Positions 1 through 12,102 are shown, counted from the first letter of the stretch. The stretch is DNA of 64,000 bases from Coriolopsis trogii (GCA_020543525.1 JAHYIO010000039.1:496001-560000); one strand, 5' to 3'. Translations and numbers: made by a program. The notes: generated from the sequence alone by a model not told the origin.

Positions 1-800
1 GCTGACCCTTGTGCCAGTCTTCTAAACAGAGAGGAGGTGATTAGGGGCGATGTGTGCATGACGAAACAGATCTGGAGCCTTACCTTACCTTGCCATGATC
101 ATCGTAGCTGTACATTCCTCACAAATCGTCTCGACTATGACAGCACACCTGTCGTTAAATGCGCGAGTGTTGGGTGCCCTTAACAAAGTCACAATACAAT
201 CTTTGTTCGTAGGGTGCCTTCTTGAGAGAGCGCCGTAGTTTTGCATCGTATGCTCGCCTAGTGAGTCATTGGCTAGGGTGATGAGGTGACGAAAGTTGAC
301 ATTAGACATGTCAATACCGATATGCGTACCTGATGTGTATCTCCGTTCCCGAAGTGTGACAAATCGACGCAGTGTCGTTAAATCCCTTGGTTGACCGCCG
401 GGGATTGAGCCACGTCTGGTAGAAATGTCGAATGGCCGCTAAAACAGAGTGTATGCGTGACTTGAGGGACACACGAATTCATTATCAAGAAATCACATAC
501 GTGCCAACGTTTTGTAGCTGAATGGTTTCTCGAGGTCCCTGCAGTAGGTACGGCAGTATGCGGCTACTGTGGGCTCAACCCCGCCGTTCAACCGCATGTA
601 TACCTTGCCTGATCCCCTGAGTACTGTCAGCATTGTGATATATAAGAAACAGAAGAGGACAGGTGCACGGTTGAGAGGTCGGTGCTAGTACAACATATGG
701 GAAAACATTACATAAGTCACTTGGTTGAACATGGGCGTCGAACGCCGTTTGAACCTAATACATGACCAGCCGCTATCCATTTCTACCCCTCCACATCCCA
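1..800. other. Left-edge stretch with no recognisable gene
   Basis: I see no open frame with coding character or recognisable family here. Short frames exist on both strands, for example 85-309 minus, but they lack family motifs and do not connect to neighbours through plausible splice sites. The stretch directly precedes the degenerate small-protein gene starting at 801. Confidence 0.5.
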
Positions 801-1285
801 ATGCCTTCAAGTTCTACTACCGCTGCTGACTGATTGCCCTTAGTGCCACAAGTTCAGTTCACTCGCCAGATCAGCAAGAGACCTACGGGAGTCCAGGGTC
901 CCCGTCCCAAACACGCGTTGGGTGTCATCTTGGCGACTGCATAGAGAAATGGTCCAACATCTTACTCGAGGAGCTACAAGGCTCTGAGAAGGTGACAGCA
1001 ATGTCACCAAAGAGAAAGCTCAAGGAACTAGAAGCCATGAGACTCCCCACCATCTCTACACTTCCCGATATGGTCTACAGCGAATTCCGCCACATACCTT
1101 ACCTGCCACGCTGCCTCATCCTGTTGGACCCGGACGAGGCGAAGTTCCTGTTCGTCTTCAGGGATGACAGCTCGCGATCGTGCTTTCACGCGCCGATCAC
1201 CCCAGCGGAGGTCAAAGCTATCAAGGAGTTCCTCGGTATCAACCGTCAGGGAGCGAAGTGGCATCGGGTGTTTGTGGACGAGTAG
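801..1285 (+). pseudogene. Frameshifted copy 1 of the small-protein family
   Basis: Translation from the ATG at 801 (MPSSSTTAAD, then a stop) resembles the N-terminus of the intact paralogue at 18832-19320 (MPTSSTTTNN). The next matching segment, KRPTGVQGPRPKHALGVIL, is followed near 934 by a 4-base deletion relative to the intact copies, so the acidic DDDC motif is lost and the frame shifts. From the ATG at 992 the frame is open to 1285 and retains the conserved C-terminal half, including YSEFRHIPYLPRC, FLFVFRDDSSRSCF and GINRQGAKW. I do not recognise the family. The break makes this a pseudogene, although the C-terminal frame alone could still be expressed. It converges on the sedolisin gene at 2191-4264. 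Confidence 0.75.
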
Positions 1286-2190
1286 TGCGTTATATGAGTT
1301 GGCAATCATGCCTTGCGTCAAGCCAGTGATGCATTCTTGTTTACGAGGCCTACGCTAGTGTGCTGTAATCGTATTTCCCGATTTCGTACTTCACATCTCC
1401 GCTCTTGCTTACCAACTATCGCTAACGTCTTGGATACAGTTCGTCTGTCGTCTTATTCGCATCTATTGGCATATGCTGTACATTCTGTATCATAGCACGA
1501 CATCATCGGGTACTATAAGCGTTACGACAAGTCTTCGAGCTGAATGCAGGAAAGGATGAATGCACTGAGATCGTGTCTCTTGACCTCAATGGCCACACGA
1601 TCCAGTACGGTTGTCGCCATTTGGGGTAAGCAATCACGCGGGCTGCCTCAGAATAACCTATCTGAATGCTCGGATGGGGGACTGTCAGCTAAAGGTCTAT
1701 ACTCATCGACCCGCTGAATATCATCTCTTCTCTGTTTCACTTGACAGTTTCCGGATACCTGCACCGTGTAATGTGGCTCCGGTACCAAGCCTTGTCTCTG
1801 TGGCGTACTCTTCGTGTTATGCATCTTCCGAGACCAGCATCTCGCTGGTCGAGTGCTGTCCGTCTCCAGGGAGTATGAGGGGGTATGTCCAATTTGTAGC
1901 TTCTTCACGTTCGAGTAGGACATTGCTCGACACCTGTAGGCTGCCCTTCAATGGGCTCCCCCAATCTGCATACGCAATATCAATGTCATTCATTACGGCG
2001 AGCAAAAGGTAAGGCCTGCGCAACGCGCCAGCGTATAGATGACGATGCACAAGCCCATTGTGTAGGGACTCGTATACAACGTGATTGCGTATGCGGCAAG
2101 CCAACTCCAATGTAGATACTTGTACTCGTGCACCTCAACTCGCCTCCCCCTTGATGTTGGATACGTGTACTATGTGATAAGTGAAGACCT
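1286..2190. other. Spacer between convergent small-protein copy 1 and sedolisin 1
   Basis: This is the tail-to-tail spacer of locus 1. It includes a weak match (TGTATCATAGCA near 1488) to the 3' flanks of the two other small-protein copies, consistent with a shared duplicated segment. Frames such as 1611-2012 plus have no recognisable motif and no coding character. I see no gene. Confidence 0.45.
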
Positions 2191-4264
2191 TCAAGTCAAG
2201 ACGACGTTAAGCAGAGCTGGGAAGTTAGGTGTGCCCAGACCCGTTGCCTGGAAATATATAGTATCAGCATCCTCGAGTCACCACGGGATAACGCGAAAGA
2301 TGGAAGAGAGACAAGGGACGTACTGGGTCCCATCCTGCCATCGCAAAGAATCCTACGCTCCCACACCCAGCGTTCGCACCCTCCGTAATATCGAACAGCG
2401 CACCAACGCCCCGCGAGTACAGCAGCGGGTTGATGAACCCGAGAGGGGGCATCCCCGCCCCCAGCCGCGCGTCGTTCAGAAGCGCGACGACCGCCGCCCA
2501 CGTGGGCGCTGATGCACTCGTCCCGGTTGTGAGCTCCTGGAAGCCGTTCTCGACGAACACAAAGTTGGCAGACTGGGCGGACACGTCGGGATACCCACGC
2601 CCGGAGGCGTTGAACAGACCCGCATTGGTCGTGCCCAGTACAGACAGGTAACCGTTCACTGCATCGTCTTGGTACGAGGGCCGCGCGAAGAGGTTGGAGA
2701 AGCCTCCGGAGGAGAGACTTGCAACCGTCTCGGGGCTGAAGTCTGAAGTACCACCGACCGAGGTGAGACTGGGAGGGTTTAGGAGGTTGTCGTTGAACAT
2801 GTGCATATAGATATGGGGCTCACAATGGGCATGTGCTTGGAAACGTCGGCCGGAAGATGGTCGAATTACAGTTGGAGTTGCCTCCGAAACCGTAGACTCC
2901 GTTGTCCCCAGAGGCAAAGATGACCGTCGTCCCTCGCGCGCCCAGTTGTGCGTATACGTCGCAAAAAGCCCTGTCTTTGGATTAAGTCATCGCAAGCATA
3001 TCAACAGGAGTAGTACGTACTCTGCCAGATCCAAGTCGAAGTCCTCCTCGTCGAAACCGAAGCTCGTGCTGAGCACGAGCGGGACGTCTTCCAGCCCAAG
3101 AATGAAGTTCGCAAGATCGATGAAGCCGGTCGCCGTCCCGTCTCCGACCGAGAAGTACGTGGCCGGTACCCCACTGGCTAAACCAGCTGCGTAGTCGATA
3201 TCAAGGCTCTGCGACGTTTGAAACGAGGGGCGACAATTGGAGGTACAAACATGCTCACTCCTTCCTGCGTCGCGGTTCCGCTTGTGATACCGCCGTCGAC
3301 GGATACAACGCTGAAAGTCGGAGCTGCGGTCACCTCGGGTCGGAATAGGGTGATGAATGACTGCATGCGGGCCGGTTCAGAGAATATGGTGCTCTGTCCC
3401 GCACTGGACAATGGTGAGACCCGCTACTTACCGCAAGGTCGCTCTGCAGTGCGAATTCGTTCAGATACGCTGCTACAGCAACAGAGTTCCCCGCAGCCGT
3501 GGGCGGGGTGGTGGGAATACCATAGATATCTTGCAGGCACTCCGGATCCGTCTCGAAATGGCAGGAAAATGGCGGCGCAGTCTGTCGCCCCGTCTTTCGT
3601 GGTTTGATGACCTCAAACGCCGGCTTTGTGCGGCTTAGAGGCGGGACGAACCTGGTCGACAGAATTGAGTGCATGTCAGAAGAAAACGAGAGAATGCACA
3701 CACTGAGTCGTGGGATGGATAAACTTCAGGTGCGCCTTCACATTGTCAGGGACCGTGTACGACGTCGTGCGCACAATGGTTGCGTTCATGTTCCGGACCT
3801 TGAAATCTGTGAAATTTGCGCCCAGCAACGCGTTCGCGGTCTGAATAGACATGTTTACACGGAGCATATTCCCCGAGGGAGAGACTGTCTTAGCCTGGAG
3901 ACCACTCCGCGAGAGCCAGTCGGTGACGACCTTGACACTGTCTTCCGCTGGTGCGACTAGGGCTTCGACCTGACGGATCCGTGCATCAGCTGAAATTCAG
4001 GCGCGAAAGAACGACAGTACTCACTTCGTCCTTCGATAGATGTTTGCCATAGTTGGGACTCGCCGGATCGCTGACATCCATGAGGGCAGCGTGCAAGCCA
4101 TTCATGTTGTGAGGATTGAGAGCAAAGGTCAGAGAAATGGATGCATCGGAAGACGTAGGCCGAAGAGGGATAAACTTTGACTGGGGTGCGACAACCATGC
4201 GGAAGGCACTGACCCCCAAGAACAGAGTCGTAAGGCAGAGGGCGAGAGGTGCGTAGGGGACCAT
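2191..4264 (-). CDS. Secreted sedolisin (S53 family, tripeptidyl-peptidase-like), copy 1
   Basis: A serine-carboxyl protease made as a secreted zymogen. Exon 1 (from 4264) encodes a signal peptide (MVPYAPLALCLTTLFLGVSA) and the start of the pro-domain (GLHAALMDVSDPASPNYGKH). Later exons give the rest of the pro-domain and the catalytic domain. The three catalytic positions of sedolisins are visible after splicing: Glu and Asp in TQEG/SLDIDY, the oxyanion Asp in FASGDNGV, and Ser in TGTSASAPTWAAVV. At least seven introns of about 50 nt with good borders join the exons; the final exon reads ATGLGTPNFPALLNVVLT and stops at 2191. No C-terminal GPI signal is seen, unlike copy 2. Every frame junction I checked is open, so I call it intact. 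It is convergent with the broken small-protein gene at 801-1285. The exact peptidase type (tripeptidyl versus endopeptidase) cannot be read from the sequence. Confidence 0.85.
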
Positions 4265-4313
4265 GTCTTAGAAACTAGGGAAGAGTTCATACCTGTCTTT
4301 GAGTTCGTATTCA

Positions 4314-4322
4314 TATTTATAG
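4314..4322 (-). promoter_or_regulatory. TATA-like box of sedolisin copy 1
   Basis: The minus strand reads CTATAAATA about 50 nt upstream of the ATG at 4264, a good match and spacing for a fungal TATA element with a short 5' UTR. No experimental support. Confidence 0.45.
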
Positions 4323-4481
4323 ACGGGTACGACTTGATAGCTCATGGATCGCTCGCTGTCACCAACTGATCTACCAAAAACGCTCATGTGTTGGAACTGA
4401 AAGATCCTCCTTAGTGATACAGGGGAAGGGCGGCGTGCATGAGAATATCGGGCTCGTGCAGGGGATCAGCATACTTCATGA

Positions 4482-5187
4482 TCAAGACTCGTCAACGGTA
4501 TATCGTAGAGGGCCTCGACGTCGGACGTACCTTGCAAACACAATAGACGATATGCGCCTTCGCTCAGGACGAATAAAGCAGAAAGGGGATAGGCGGTAGG
4601 CGGAATAGTCTAGTGGAATGTGCAGCGTCTTCGAAGCAACCGAATGTGCGCCCTGCAATTGAATCGTTGTGTCCGACAGTGGCCACTTGATCCAGACGTC
4701 AAGGTGGATTGCGACTAGGATGTCCCTCGGCGGTAGGAGAATGCTGTCATCCATGCCGCCCAATCGACCAGTGACCTAGAATGAAATCAAATTAACCAGT
4801 CTCGACTCCAGCCCTGGAGGTACGCACTGTCGGGGAATGCTCGTGATTACTGAGCCAGGGGATCGTGCGGCCAATGGGACGCCTGGACAATATGTTGTCA
4901 CTCATGGCGAGTACAGCTTGCTTCGCTTCGCAGGCGCCCATTCATGCATAGAATGTGAAGTTTGAACGGAATCGACAAGTCTAAGCTTGACCCCAGAAGT
5001 CAGCATGTGGAGGGAGTGATTAGTATGCTTGCAAGACTCCGTGGGAGGAAGTGGGATATATTGGTAGTATTACTCACAGCGACTCTTCCAATGCATCGCG
5101 CATCACGTCGACAGGAACCATGGCATGGAACTCGACATTACCAGGAGGATGTAGTGTACCTCGGTAGGTATAACCGTGGTGCTCCAT
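4482..5187 (-). CDS. Uncharacterised coding-like region, one or two small genes
   Basis: I do not recognise a family. A frame from the ATG at 5187 (MEHHGYTYRGTLHPPG...) has protein-like composition and ends at a good donor (GTGAGT) near 5077. A second frame from the ATG at 4905 (MSDNILSRRPIGRTIPWLSN) reads, through a plausible intron of about 50 nt ending in TTCTAG, into RLGGMDDSILLPPRDILVAI and on to a stop at 4482. I could not find a single splice that joins the two parts in frame, so this may be two short genes, one gene with a break, or a decayed remnant. It lies upstream of sedolisin 1 on the same strand. Confidence 0.25.
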
Positions 5188-5994
5188 GGAGATAACCCAA
5201 ACCCGTAGCTCTCGTTGACAATCATACCTGGGAATCGAGCATGGCCACAGGATCGTAGGCGTTCTCAGGTCGCTTTGCGTATAACCAAAGGCATGTGTGG
5301 AATGGTATCGGCTAGACCAAGATACCACTGCATGGACAAGCGGTGAAAGTTGACACTAGATTCTTGACTGAGAGCTCGCTCAATTGTACTGAGTTTGAAC
5401 CGGACGCATATACTCATGATCAGTTGTTCCTCGCCAAAATACCTGACTACATACTTCTACGGTGAGTTCGGATGGAGACCAGCACTAATGATGCTTACCT
5501 CTTACCCTTCAGTCTCCTGTCGGCGGTGGCTGCCTATTCGTCATCTTTTGTTCCTCGTCATCTTCGGCCCGTCAGCAGCGCAGTCCGCGAGCTCCCTTTC
5601 CAGGCGAGCGATGAGAACTCCCAAGGACTATGTTACGCAATGCCAGGGAAGTTCGATAGCATAGATGTATATGTCTGAGAATAGTTACAATTGAGCATTG
5701 TGCACGCCCTGAAAGCAGAGTATGAAGTAGAGGCGTTGAGGAGCGCTAGCGTGCGCCGCACAGTCAGGGCTTTAGACGCGTGGGTAAGTCATCTCACTTA
5801 CACAAATATTAGCCTGATAGCACAAGGTAAGGACAATTTGATAAGGCCGCCACACACGGGCTACAAGGTTGCTTATACAGTCATCAGCAAGCAGTTCCTC
5901 GATAACTAACTTGTCCTCGAACTTCCTTCACGACGACCTTCGTCGGTCCCTGGTCCTCCTCTCATCATCGGCCCTACCAGCATCCGCAGGTAAC
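5188..5994. other. Upstream region of the ArfGAP gene
   Basis: No supported gene. Frames at 5395-5678 plus show no family motif. The pyrimidine-rich stretch just before 5995 (tcctcgaacttccttc and cctggtcctcctctc) looks like a typical basidiomycete core-promoter or leader region for the ArfGAP gene. Confidence 0.4.
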
Positions 5995-7814
5995 ATGTCA
6001 CAAGGACTCAACAAGATCACCGCAGAGCGGAACCAGCGAACTCTCCTCGAGCTCGCGACACAGCCGGGAAATGGCAAGATACACCGCGAGCAGCCTCTTT
6101 TGTCCGACATGCTCACATGTCAATATAGATGTGTGTGCGGATTGCAAGAACCGTAATCCACGCTGGGCGTCGTACAATCTCGGCATCTTCATATGGTGAG
6201 TCAATCGCGCCGGATCGGTATGAACATGCTTAACCCGTGTTCCCGTGCAGCGTTCACTGCGCCAGTATACATCGCAAGATGGGCACGCATATATCCAAGG
6301 TGTAGGTAGGGCCGACTTCTGTGTCTGATCCCGCAGGGTGACAATGATTTGGCAGGAAGAGCTTAACGATGGACTCGTGGACTAAGGAACAAGTCGAAGT
6401 GCGTAATTTGCCATATCTGTGTGAGACTCCCAATGACGTGAATCCGCGTCTAGGTCATGAAGTCGAATGGGAACGTCAAGTCGAACGCGCACTTTAATCC
6501 TGACGAGTCGAGGCATCCCCCGCCTACGAACATGATTGACTCGGAGCGAGACAGCGAGTTGGAGAAGTACATCCGATGTGAGTTGCAATCCAGTCCCCTC
6601 GTCTCTCGTCTCTCCCATCCCAATCCCTTCCAGACAAATATGAGTATAAGAAGTTCGTCTCGCGCTCGTCGCAAGTCGCTGCGCTTCTCGGGCCCTCTCG
6701 ATCAGTATCTAGTCGGCTCACATCCACCACACCGTCACGGTCGCAGACAACGCCCGTTGCATCGGCTCCGTCCTCGTCCAGTTCCGCACCTATCTCCTCG
6801 CTGCCCTCATCCTCGACAACAAGCTCTACAAGCCCAGCAGACGCCCAGCGCACATCCTCACAAATCCGCTCCGTCTCGCAACCAGTCGCTCCTTCCGCAC
6901 CTCCAGCCGCCTCTAGCCAACTTCAGGCTCAAGTACAAGCACGGCCGGCGACACAACCGCCTCAGCAGCAATTATCAAATCCGCTCTGGAATGACCTCGC
7001 ACAGCTCCAAGCCCCAGCTGCAGACTCGTCCCTCCCGCTCCAATTTGCTCCTACAATGTCAGCAGCAACCCAACCTATCAACATCCCTACCCTGTCGCAA
7101 ACGAACCTCTCCGCCCCGAACCAGTTCTCTGGCTTGTCCGTCAGCCCGATCAATCCCTTCCCGTCGAACCTTGCCCAACAACAGACGGGAATGTACGCCC
7201 AACGAAGTATGAGCCTGAACACAGGTCTCTCGATGAATCCAGGATTGTCCCCCAATCTGTCTGTATCCAACATGGGTATGCAGATGTCCATGTCAATGAC
7301 CGGTTCCCCGTCGCCGATGTTCCAGCCTCAACCGACTATGGGCGGGATGTCAGGATCCGCCGCTCCCTACGCGCAAAACGCAACGCCGAGTCCGAGCCCG
7401 TACCAGCAGCAACAGCCGTCATTCGCTCCGTCATCCTTCGGCGCATCACCACAGCCTCAAGGCTCACCGATGTTCTCGACACAGGTCATGCCCCAAGGCT
7501 CGCCGATGTTCTCCGCGCAGATGCAGATGCAAACCTCGTCATCGCCCATGTTCCAGATGCAGCAGCTACAGCCCCAGCCCGGGCAGATGGGGAGCGCCTT
7601 CATGCAACAGCAGCCGCAACAGGGTATGGGCATGAACCCGAGTATGGGCACACCGTTCGGCACGCCACAACCGTCGTTTACTGGTGCCCCGGTATATGGC
7701 CAGCAGCAGCAGCCCCAGCAGATGATGTACGGACAGAGTGCGTTTGGTGGCACCGGGTGGCAACAGGGCGCATACCCTGGGCAGCCGCAGCAACAACAGT
7801 GGGGCGGGATGTGA
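5995..7814 (+). CDS. ArfGAP-domain protein (Age2/SMAP-like)
   Basis: A GTPase-activating protein for Arf small GTPases, acting in vesicle traffic at Golgi or endosomes. The start MSQGLNKITAERNQRTLLEL is followed after splicing by the ArfGAP zinc finger (C-x2-C-x16-C-x2-C: CADCKNRNPRW ... IFICVHC) and the arginine-finger motif CASIHRKMGTHISK. Six exons are joined by five short introns. The first intron (6074-6128) appears to be GC-AG, since only that splice restores PGND/VCADC. The ArfGAP domain fills roughly the first 130 residues; the remainder, about 380 residues, is Ser/Pro/Gln/Met-rich and low complexity (many QQQ and QPQ runs) and ends QQQWGGM at 7814, as in other fungal Age2-like proteins. 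Total about 510 residues. Which Arf it acts on cannot be told from sequence. Confidence 0.88.
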
Positions 7815-8023
7815 GGTTGCGCGGTTGGTGATGGTGAGATCTGACCGAAGGGACAGTAGAGTACGTTCGTAACGGACTAGTCTCGCGTGTATGAACGCTC
7901 TAATGAGGAGATGAACGGACGCTTCTGCGCAACGACGGTTCGATACAACGACGGTTCGATACACAGGGAAAAAGGGTACAGGACGCAATAAGAGTATAGT
8001 CAACAATCCCTTCCAAGCTCGCT

Positions 8024-9145
8024 CTACCTCAGCACTCCCTCCTTGTCCCCACTATCCCCGCCCCATATCCTCTCCGTCTTCTTCTCGCACTGCACGATCC
8101 GCCTCACGCGCTCGACGACCTCCGCCTTGCGCTCAACGCTCAAGCCCCTGATCCCATCCACCGCGTCTTCGACGTCCCTCAGCCGGATGCGCGAGCCCCA
8201 GATACTGTGCCGGTACGTGTCCACGAGTCGGACGCGCTCGAGCGCGCCCGCGTTCCCCTTCCCGTCCCCGCGCGCGACCATCGCTGCCACAGCCCCGGGC
8301 GGGAGGAGCGTCGCCTGCCCGATGTAGATCGTCTTGAGCGCAGGGAGGGGCGGGAGAAGGGGCGCGTCGCGCGCGAAGGGAGTGTTGCGCCCGAGCTCGT
8401 CCGACGGGAAGGACATGTTCGTGAGCGTGATGTGCTGTACGGCAGACCATGTGCCGATCGCGCGGATGAGGTGGTACGTCGCGGACGGGACGATCTGGAG
8501 AGGGTGTACATGTGTGTGTGTGTGTGCGCGCCGGCGTCATGGATATGTAAAGCGTGCCAGGTACAAGGGGGGAGGGGACTTACGGCGGTCGAGAAGTGAT
8601 GTTCGGGATCGGGTCCTTTCCAGACGAACTCCCTTGGGCTATCGCGATGTTCACGCGCACGGTACGACACGGAGAGGACAGGACACTCACTTTGCGAGCG
8701 AAAGGGCCTCGTAGATGTAGCTCAGGTGGGGATTGCTGCTGTGCGAATGCAGACGTAAGGACAACAGCTCCAACGGGAGCTGGGATGGCGCGCTCTGCTC
8801 ATCTCGACCGTCGGGTTCGTCGTCAGCGACAGAGTTGCTTATCGAACGTGCTTTTTGACATCGTCGAAGTGCTCCGGCGAGGTGTCTGAATACCTGGAAG
8901 TCGGCAGCACCGCCTGCAAGAGCTATCACGATAGATTTTGGAGGGCAGATGAGAGGTGCTTGGCCAGCAGCAAAGAGATGTAATTGCGTGATTGAGTAAA
9001 ACCGTAGGTGGGTGTGCACAAGCGGCTGCCCAAGCTCGTAGAATGTCTTGTTGGCGCACAGAACGGCGCTTGGGCAATCGTGGCCATAGAGCGCGAAAGC
9101 AAGGATCTCTTGGAGGAGTTCGATGGGCACCTGCGCGAGCGACAT
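8024..9145 (-). CDS. F-box-like protein with divergent C-terminal domain
   Basis: The start MSLAQVPIELLQEILAFALY is a typical basidiomycete F-box-like N-terminus, the part that binds Skp1 in SCF ubiquitin ligases. The rest (for example LSLRLHSHSSNPHLSYIYEA, and after splicing ATYHLIRAIGTWSAVQHITL and PALKTIYIGQATLLPPGAV) resembles the leucine-rich, repeat-poor C-terminal halves of fungal F-box proteins, a likely substrate-binding region. At least three exons: the first ends near 8687 (GTGAGT donor), a middle exon lies around 8600-8655, and the last starts after CTCCAG near 8495. The last intron contains a CA/TG microsatellite near 8510-8525. The start at 9145 was preferred over an in-frame upstream codon because the F-box begins there. 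Substrate unknown. It is the first of two minus-strand genes, with MRE11 upstream. Confidence 0.7.
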
Positions 9146-9385
9146 GGAGAAGGTGAGAAGGAATGGTGTGAGACAGCTCCCGCGAGGCTCAAAGTCGAAC
9201 GAGCACGATGTCATTACTCATGGCGCGGCCCGTTCTTGCCGTGTCCCGCTCGTGTCCGGTTTTCTCGGAAATTCACTGAAACAAGAAGGCTTCATACCGT
9301 GCGGAGACAAGCAATGTATACGATATATACAGAAGATCCACCTAGATCAGTCGCTATCAAGCTCAATCTGCAGAGAGGCAAGATG

Positions 9386-12102
9386 TCAGTGTGCATTCAG
9401 CAGACGTTGAGGAAACAAAGTCACCGCATCAGCCACTTTCCGCCTCGCCTTCGTCGCAGCCGCACGCGTCGAGGATCTCCCGGCTGGTGCAAAAGTCAAC
9501 GTAGACTGGCTCTGCTTGCTCGCAGACGCCTTCGCCGCAGTCGTCTTCTTCGCAGGTGCTTTCGCAGGGGCCTTCCTGGTCGTTTGGCTACAGTTCGTGG
9601 TCAGTCGCTACTGTTCTCCCCGCACCGGTAGCACACGAACCTAAGAACTGCTGCCCGGTTCGTCCGTTTTGGCGGAGCTGGCTCTTCCTCTATCTCGTCC
9701 TCGTCCTCATCTTCGTCGTAGTCCGAGACGACAGCTGCCTTGGCCTTCCCGCGTGCAGGTGCCTTCTTCGCTGGGGCCGCCTTCTTTGGTGCCGCCTTCG
9801 CTTTGGCCTTGGTTTTGGGAGGCGGAGGCTCGTCCGACATCTGGTCCTCAAAGTCGGAGACTCCAGCATCGACGTCCATCACCATTGAGTCGACGGACAC
9901 CGCGTCCGACTCGTCACCCGCCTTCGCCTTGCCCTTGCCCTTCGACGGTTGGTCTTCACGTTTCTCAAGGTAGCGTTTCTCGTGGGTTTCCCGCACTTTC
10001 TCGACCTGCCATAAAGGTGAGCTCGCAAATACACGAGCCGACATAGGCATACGTACGATCTCGTCCAGATTGTCATCATCAACCTCGCCTTCTTTCGCCT
10101 GTACGCCCTTCATGAGTGATCTAAGCGCCGCATTGACATGCCTGGATCGATGCAAACAGCGTCAGTACGCGCACAGCCTGCAGAAGACGAGAGCATCCCA
10201 TACGTTTGAATCGCATGCAGGTCGTCCTTGTCCACGAACAGCTCAATCGCGTCCGACATACCCGCCTCCCCGAGCAACTGCAGTTCCTGCGCCGCAAGAT
10301 ACTCTCGCACAAGCGTCTGCACGCGCACTTTCGACAGCTTCTCGCCAATGCTCAACTCGGGATCGTCGATGCTCAGCTCCGGCTGGTCCGCCTTGATCTT
10401 GCTCGCCCGAGTCGTCCCCTTCTTCGATCGGTGGAAAGTTAGCACGTCTCGCGGGTTCGCGATCCGTCCCTGGAACTCCTGACCGAAGCGGACCGGGTTC
10501 GACATCTCGCTCGCTCCCGTCGTGTCGACTTTGAGACGGATCAGGGGCAAGGGGCGGGGGAGCTCGGGCTCCCCTTCTTCCACTGCGCGGGCGTTGCGCT
10601 CGTCCCATTGATCGTTCGCCTTGGCAATCAACTCATTCACCTATGTCACGTTGATCAGAGAGCGCCATAAGACGCGACAGGGGGTACGCACTCTCGCCTT
10701 TAGGAACTTGCCAACTTCAATCTTGTCGTTGATATCAAACCCGTTCTCCTCGGCCGCTGCGCTGAGGTCGACTTCATCGATCACGAAAGGACGAACGCTC
10801 CGCAGAGGGATAGGCGTGAGCTCAAACTCTTTGCCTTGAATCTTGAGGAGCGCGACATGCCTGTGCGGTACTTCAGTAACCACAGACACTCGTCCCATCA
10901 TGTCATCATACGGACTTTTCTATGGACTCCCCGTCGGCCAGCGAGGTTGCAACTGAAGAACCGGGCTGGGTGATATAGTATCGCTTTCCTGCGACCGGCT
11001 CGGGGATGATACGGCAGTCGTGTTCATGGCCCCAGACTACGAGGTCGATGCTGTCGTCGAACATACCCTCTGGAACGGATTGCTGGGGTCCATGCGCTAC
11101 CCTAGTATCATTGTTAGACCATGAGCAGAATCCGAGGAGACACAGCGCACCGATTCTGGTGTAGGAGCAAGATGTTGAACCAGGTGTCTTTGTCCCTCGG
11201 CATGTACATGCGTACGCGGTTGCTGCGAAGCTCAAAATGCATACGCTGATCCTTGACGTTGCCCACCCCGTAGAGGCCAAGACGAGTGTTGCCTTTGCGA
11301 AGCAGGACTGGTCGAATGGCGATACCGGAATTCGGAGCCTCGGCGTCGTTGAGGGGAAGGTCGATCTTGCCCATGTAATTGATAAGCCCCGTCACGGACA
11401 GCATGTCCAATGCGCAGAGTGCTCCTTCCTTCGAGAACGTGGGCATATATGTATGAAGTCATCGAGCTAACGAGGGAGGTGCGCACCGGTCCTGCACCCT
11501 GAGGGTCATCGTGATTTCCATGTATTGAAAAGACAGGAATAGCAATGTTCAGATTGGGGTCCTCATAATTGATGGCTGGGAACCTGTCGGGTCACTCATG
11601 AAACGCAGAGTTCAGACAACATTCACACCGTAGTACTCACGAGAAACCTGGGGGTTTGCCGTCGTTGGGGTCGCTCAAGAGCTCGACCTGGATGGGGCGA
11701 TCTCCGAGGGTGTACTCTCGCAGCAAGGCCATCACTTGATAAAGGCAGTCTCTTGAAGGTCTGTTCTCGTGGAAAAGGTCTCCCGCAAGCAAGATGAAGT
11801 CTACCTGAGCCGCCTTATCAGCACGGGCCACGTTCTTCGGAAGCCAGAGCACACACATCGTGCTTCACAGCGAGTTGGAGGATCTCTCGAAACGCATTTA
11901 TTGAATCCTGTCCACGTACGGGATCTCGCTCCAAGTATCCTATGTGATTGTCTGTGGCCAGCATGATTTTTATAGTGTCGTCCGCGTCTGTTGTTCAAAC
12001 GAGGGTCAGCACACGTGCATATGGATACAGCGGGTACGTACTAGCATCACGGATAGACGGAAGCGGTATACCCTCCAGTTCTTCGTCGGAATTATGACTC
12101 AT
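9386..12102 (-). CDS. MRE11: MRE11 double-strand-break repair nuclease
   Basis: Catalytic subunit of the Mre11-Rad50-Nbs1/Xrs2 complex, which binds and processes DNA double-strand breaks and acts at telomeres and in checkpoint signalling in the nucleus. Phosphodiesterase motifs appear in order: [61 protein letters not shown] and [15 protein letters not shown], followed by the capping region ([18 protein letters not shown], then [15 protein letters not shown]) and a C-terminal tail that is acidic then Lys/Ala-rich ([25 protein letters not shown]), as usual for the DNA-binding tail. About ten short introns; predicted length about 710 residues, normal for fungi. One intron near 10870-10925 uses an atypical GTCCGT donor, needed to join ESIEK to HVALLKIQG. 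The start [14 protein letters not shown] at 12102 is the best ATG, but an upstream coding exon cannot be excluded. The stop at 9386 follows a small last exon. Confidence 0.92.

Noticed and set aside
6457..7212. Single 250-codon frame overlapping the ArfGAP gene
   Set aside because: Only its first 40 codons are a true ArfGAP exon; the rest reads through an intron into the wrong frame. The spliced frame ending at 7814 is the real one.
8505..8530. TG/CA dinucleotide repeat as a functional element
   Set aside because: It is a short microsatellite within an intron of the F-box-like gene, with no sign of other function.
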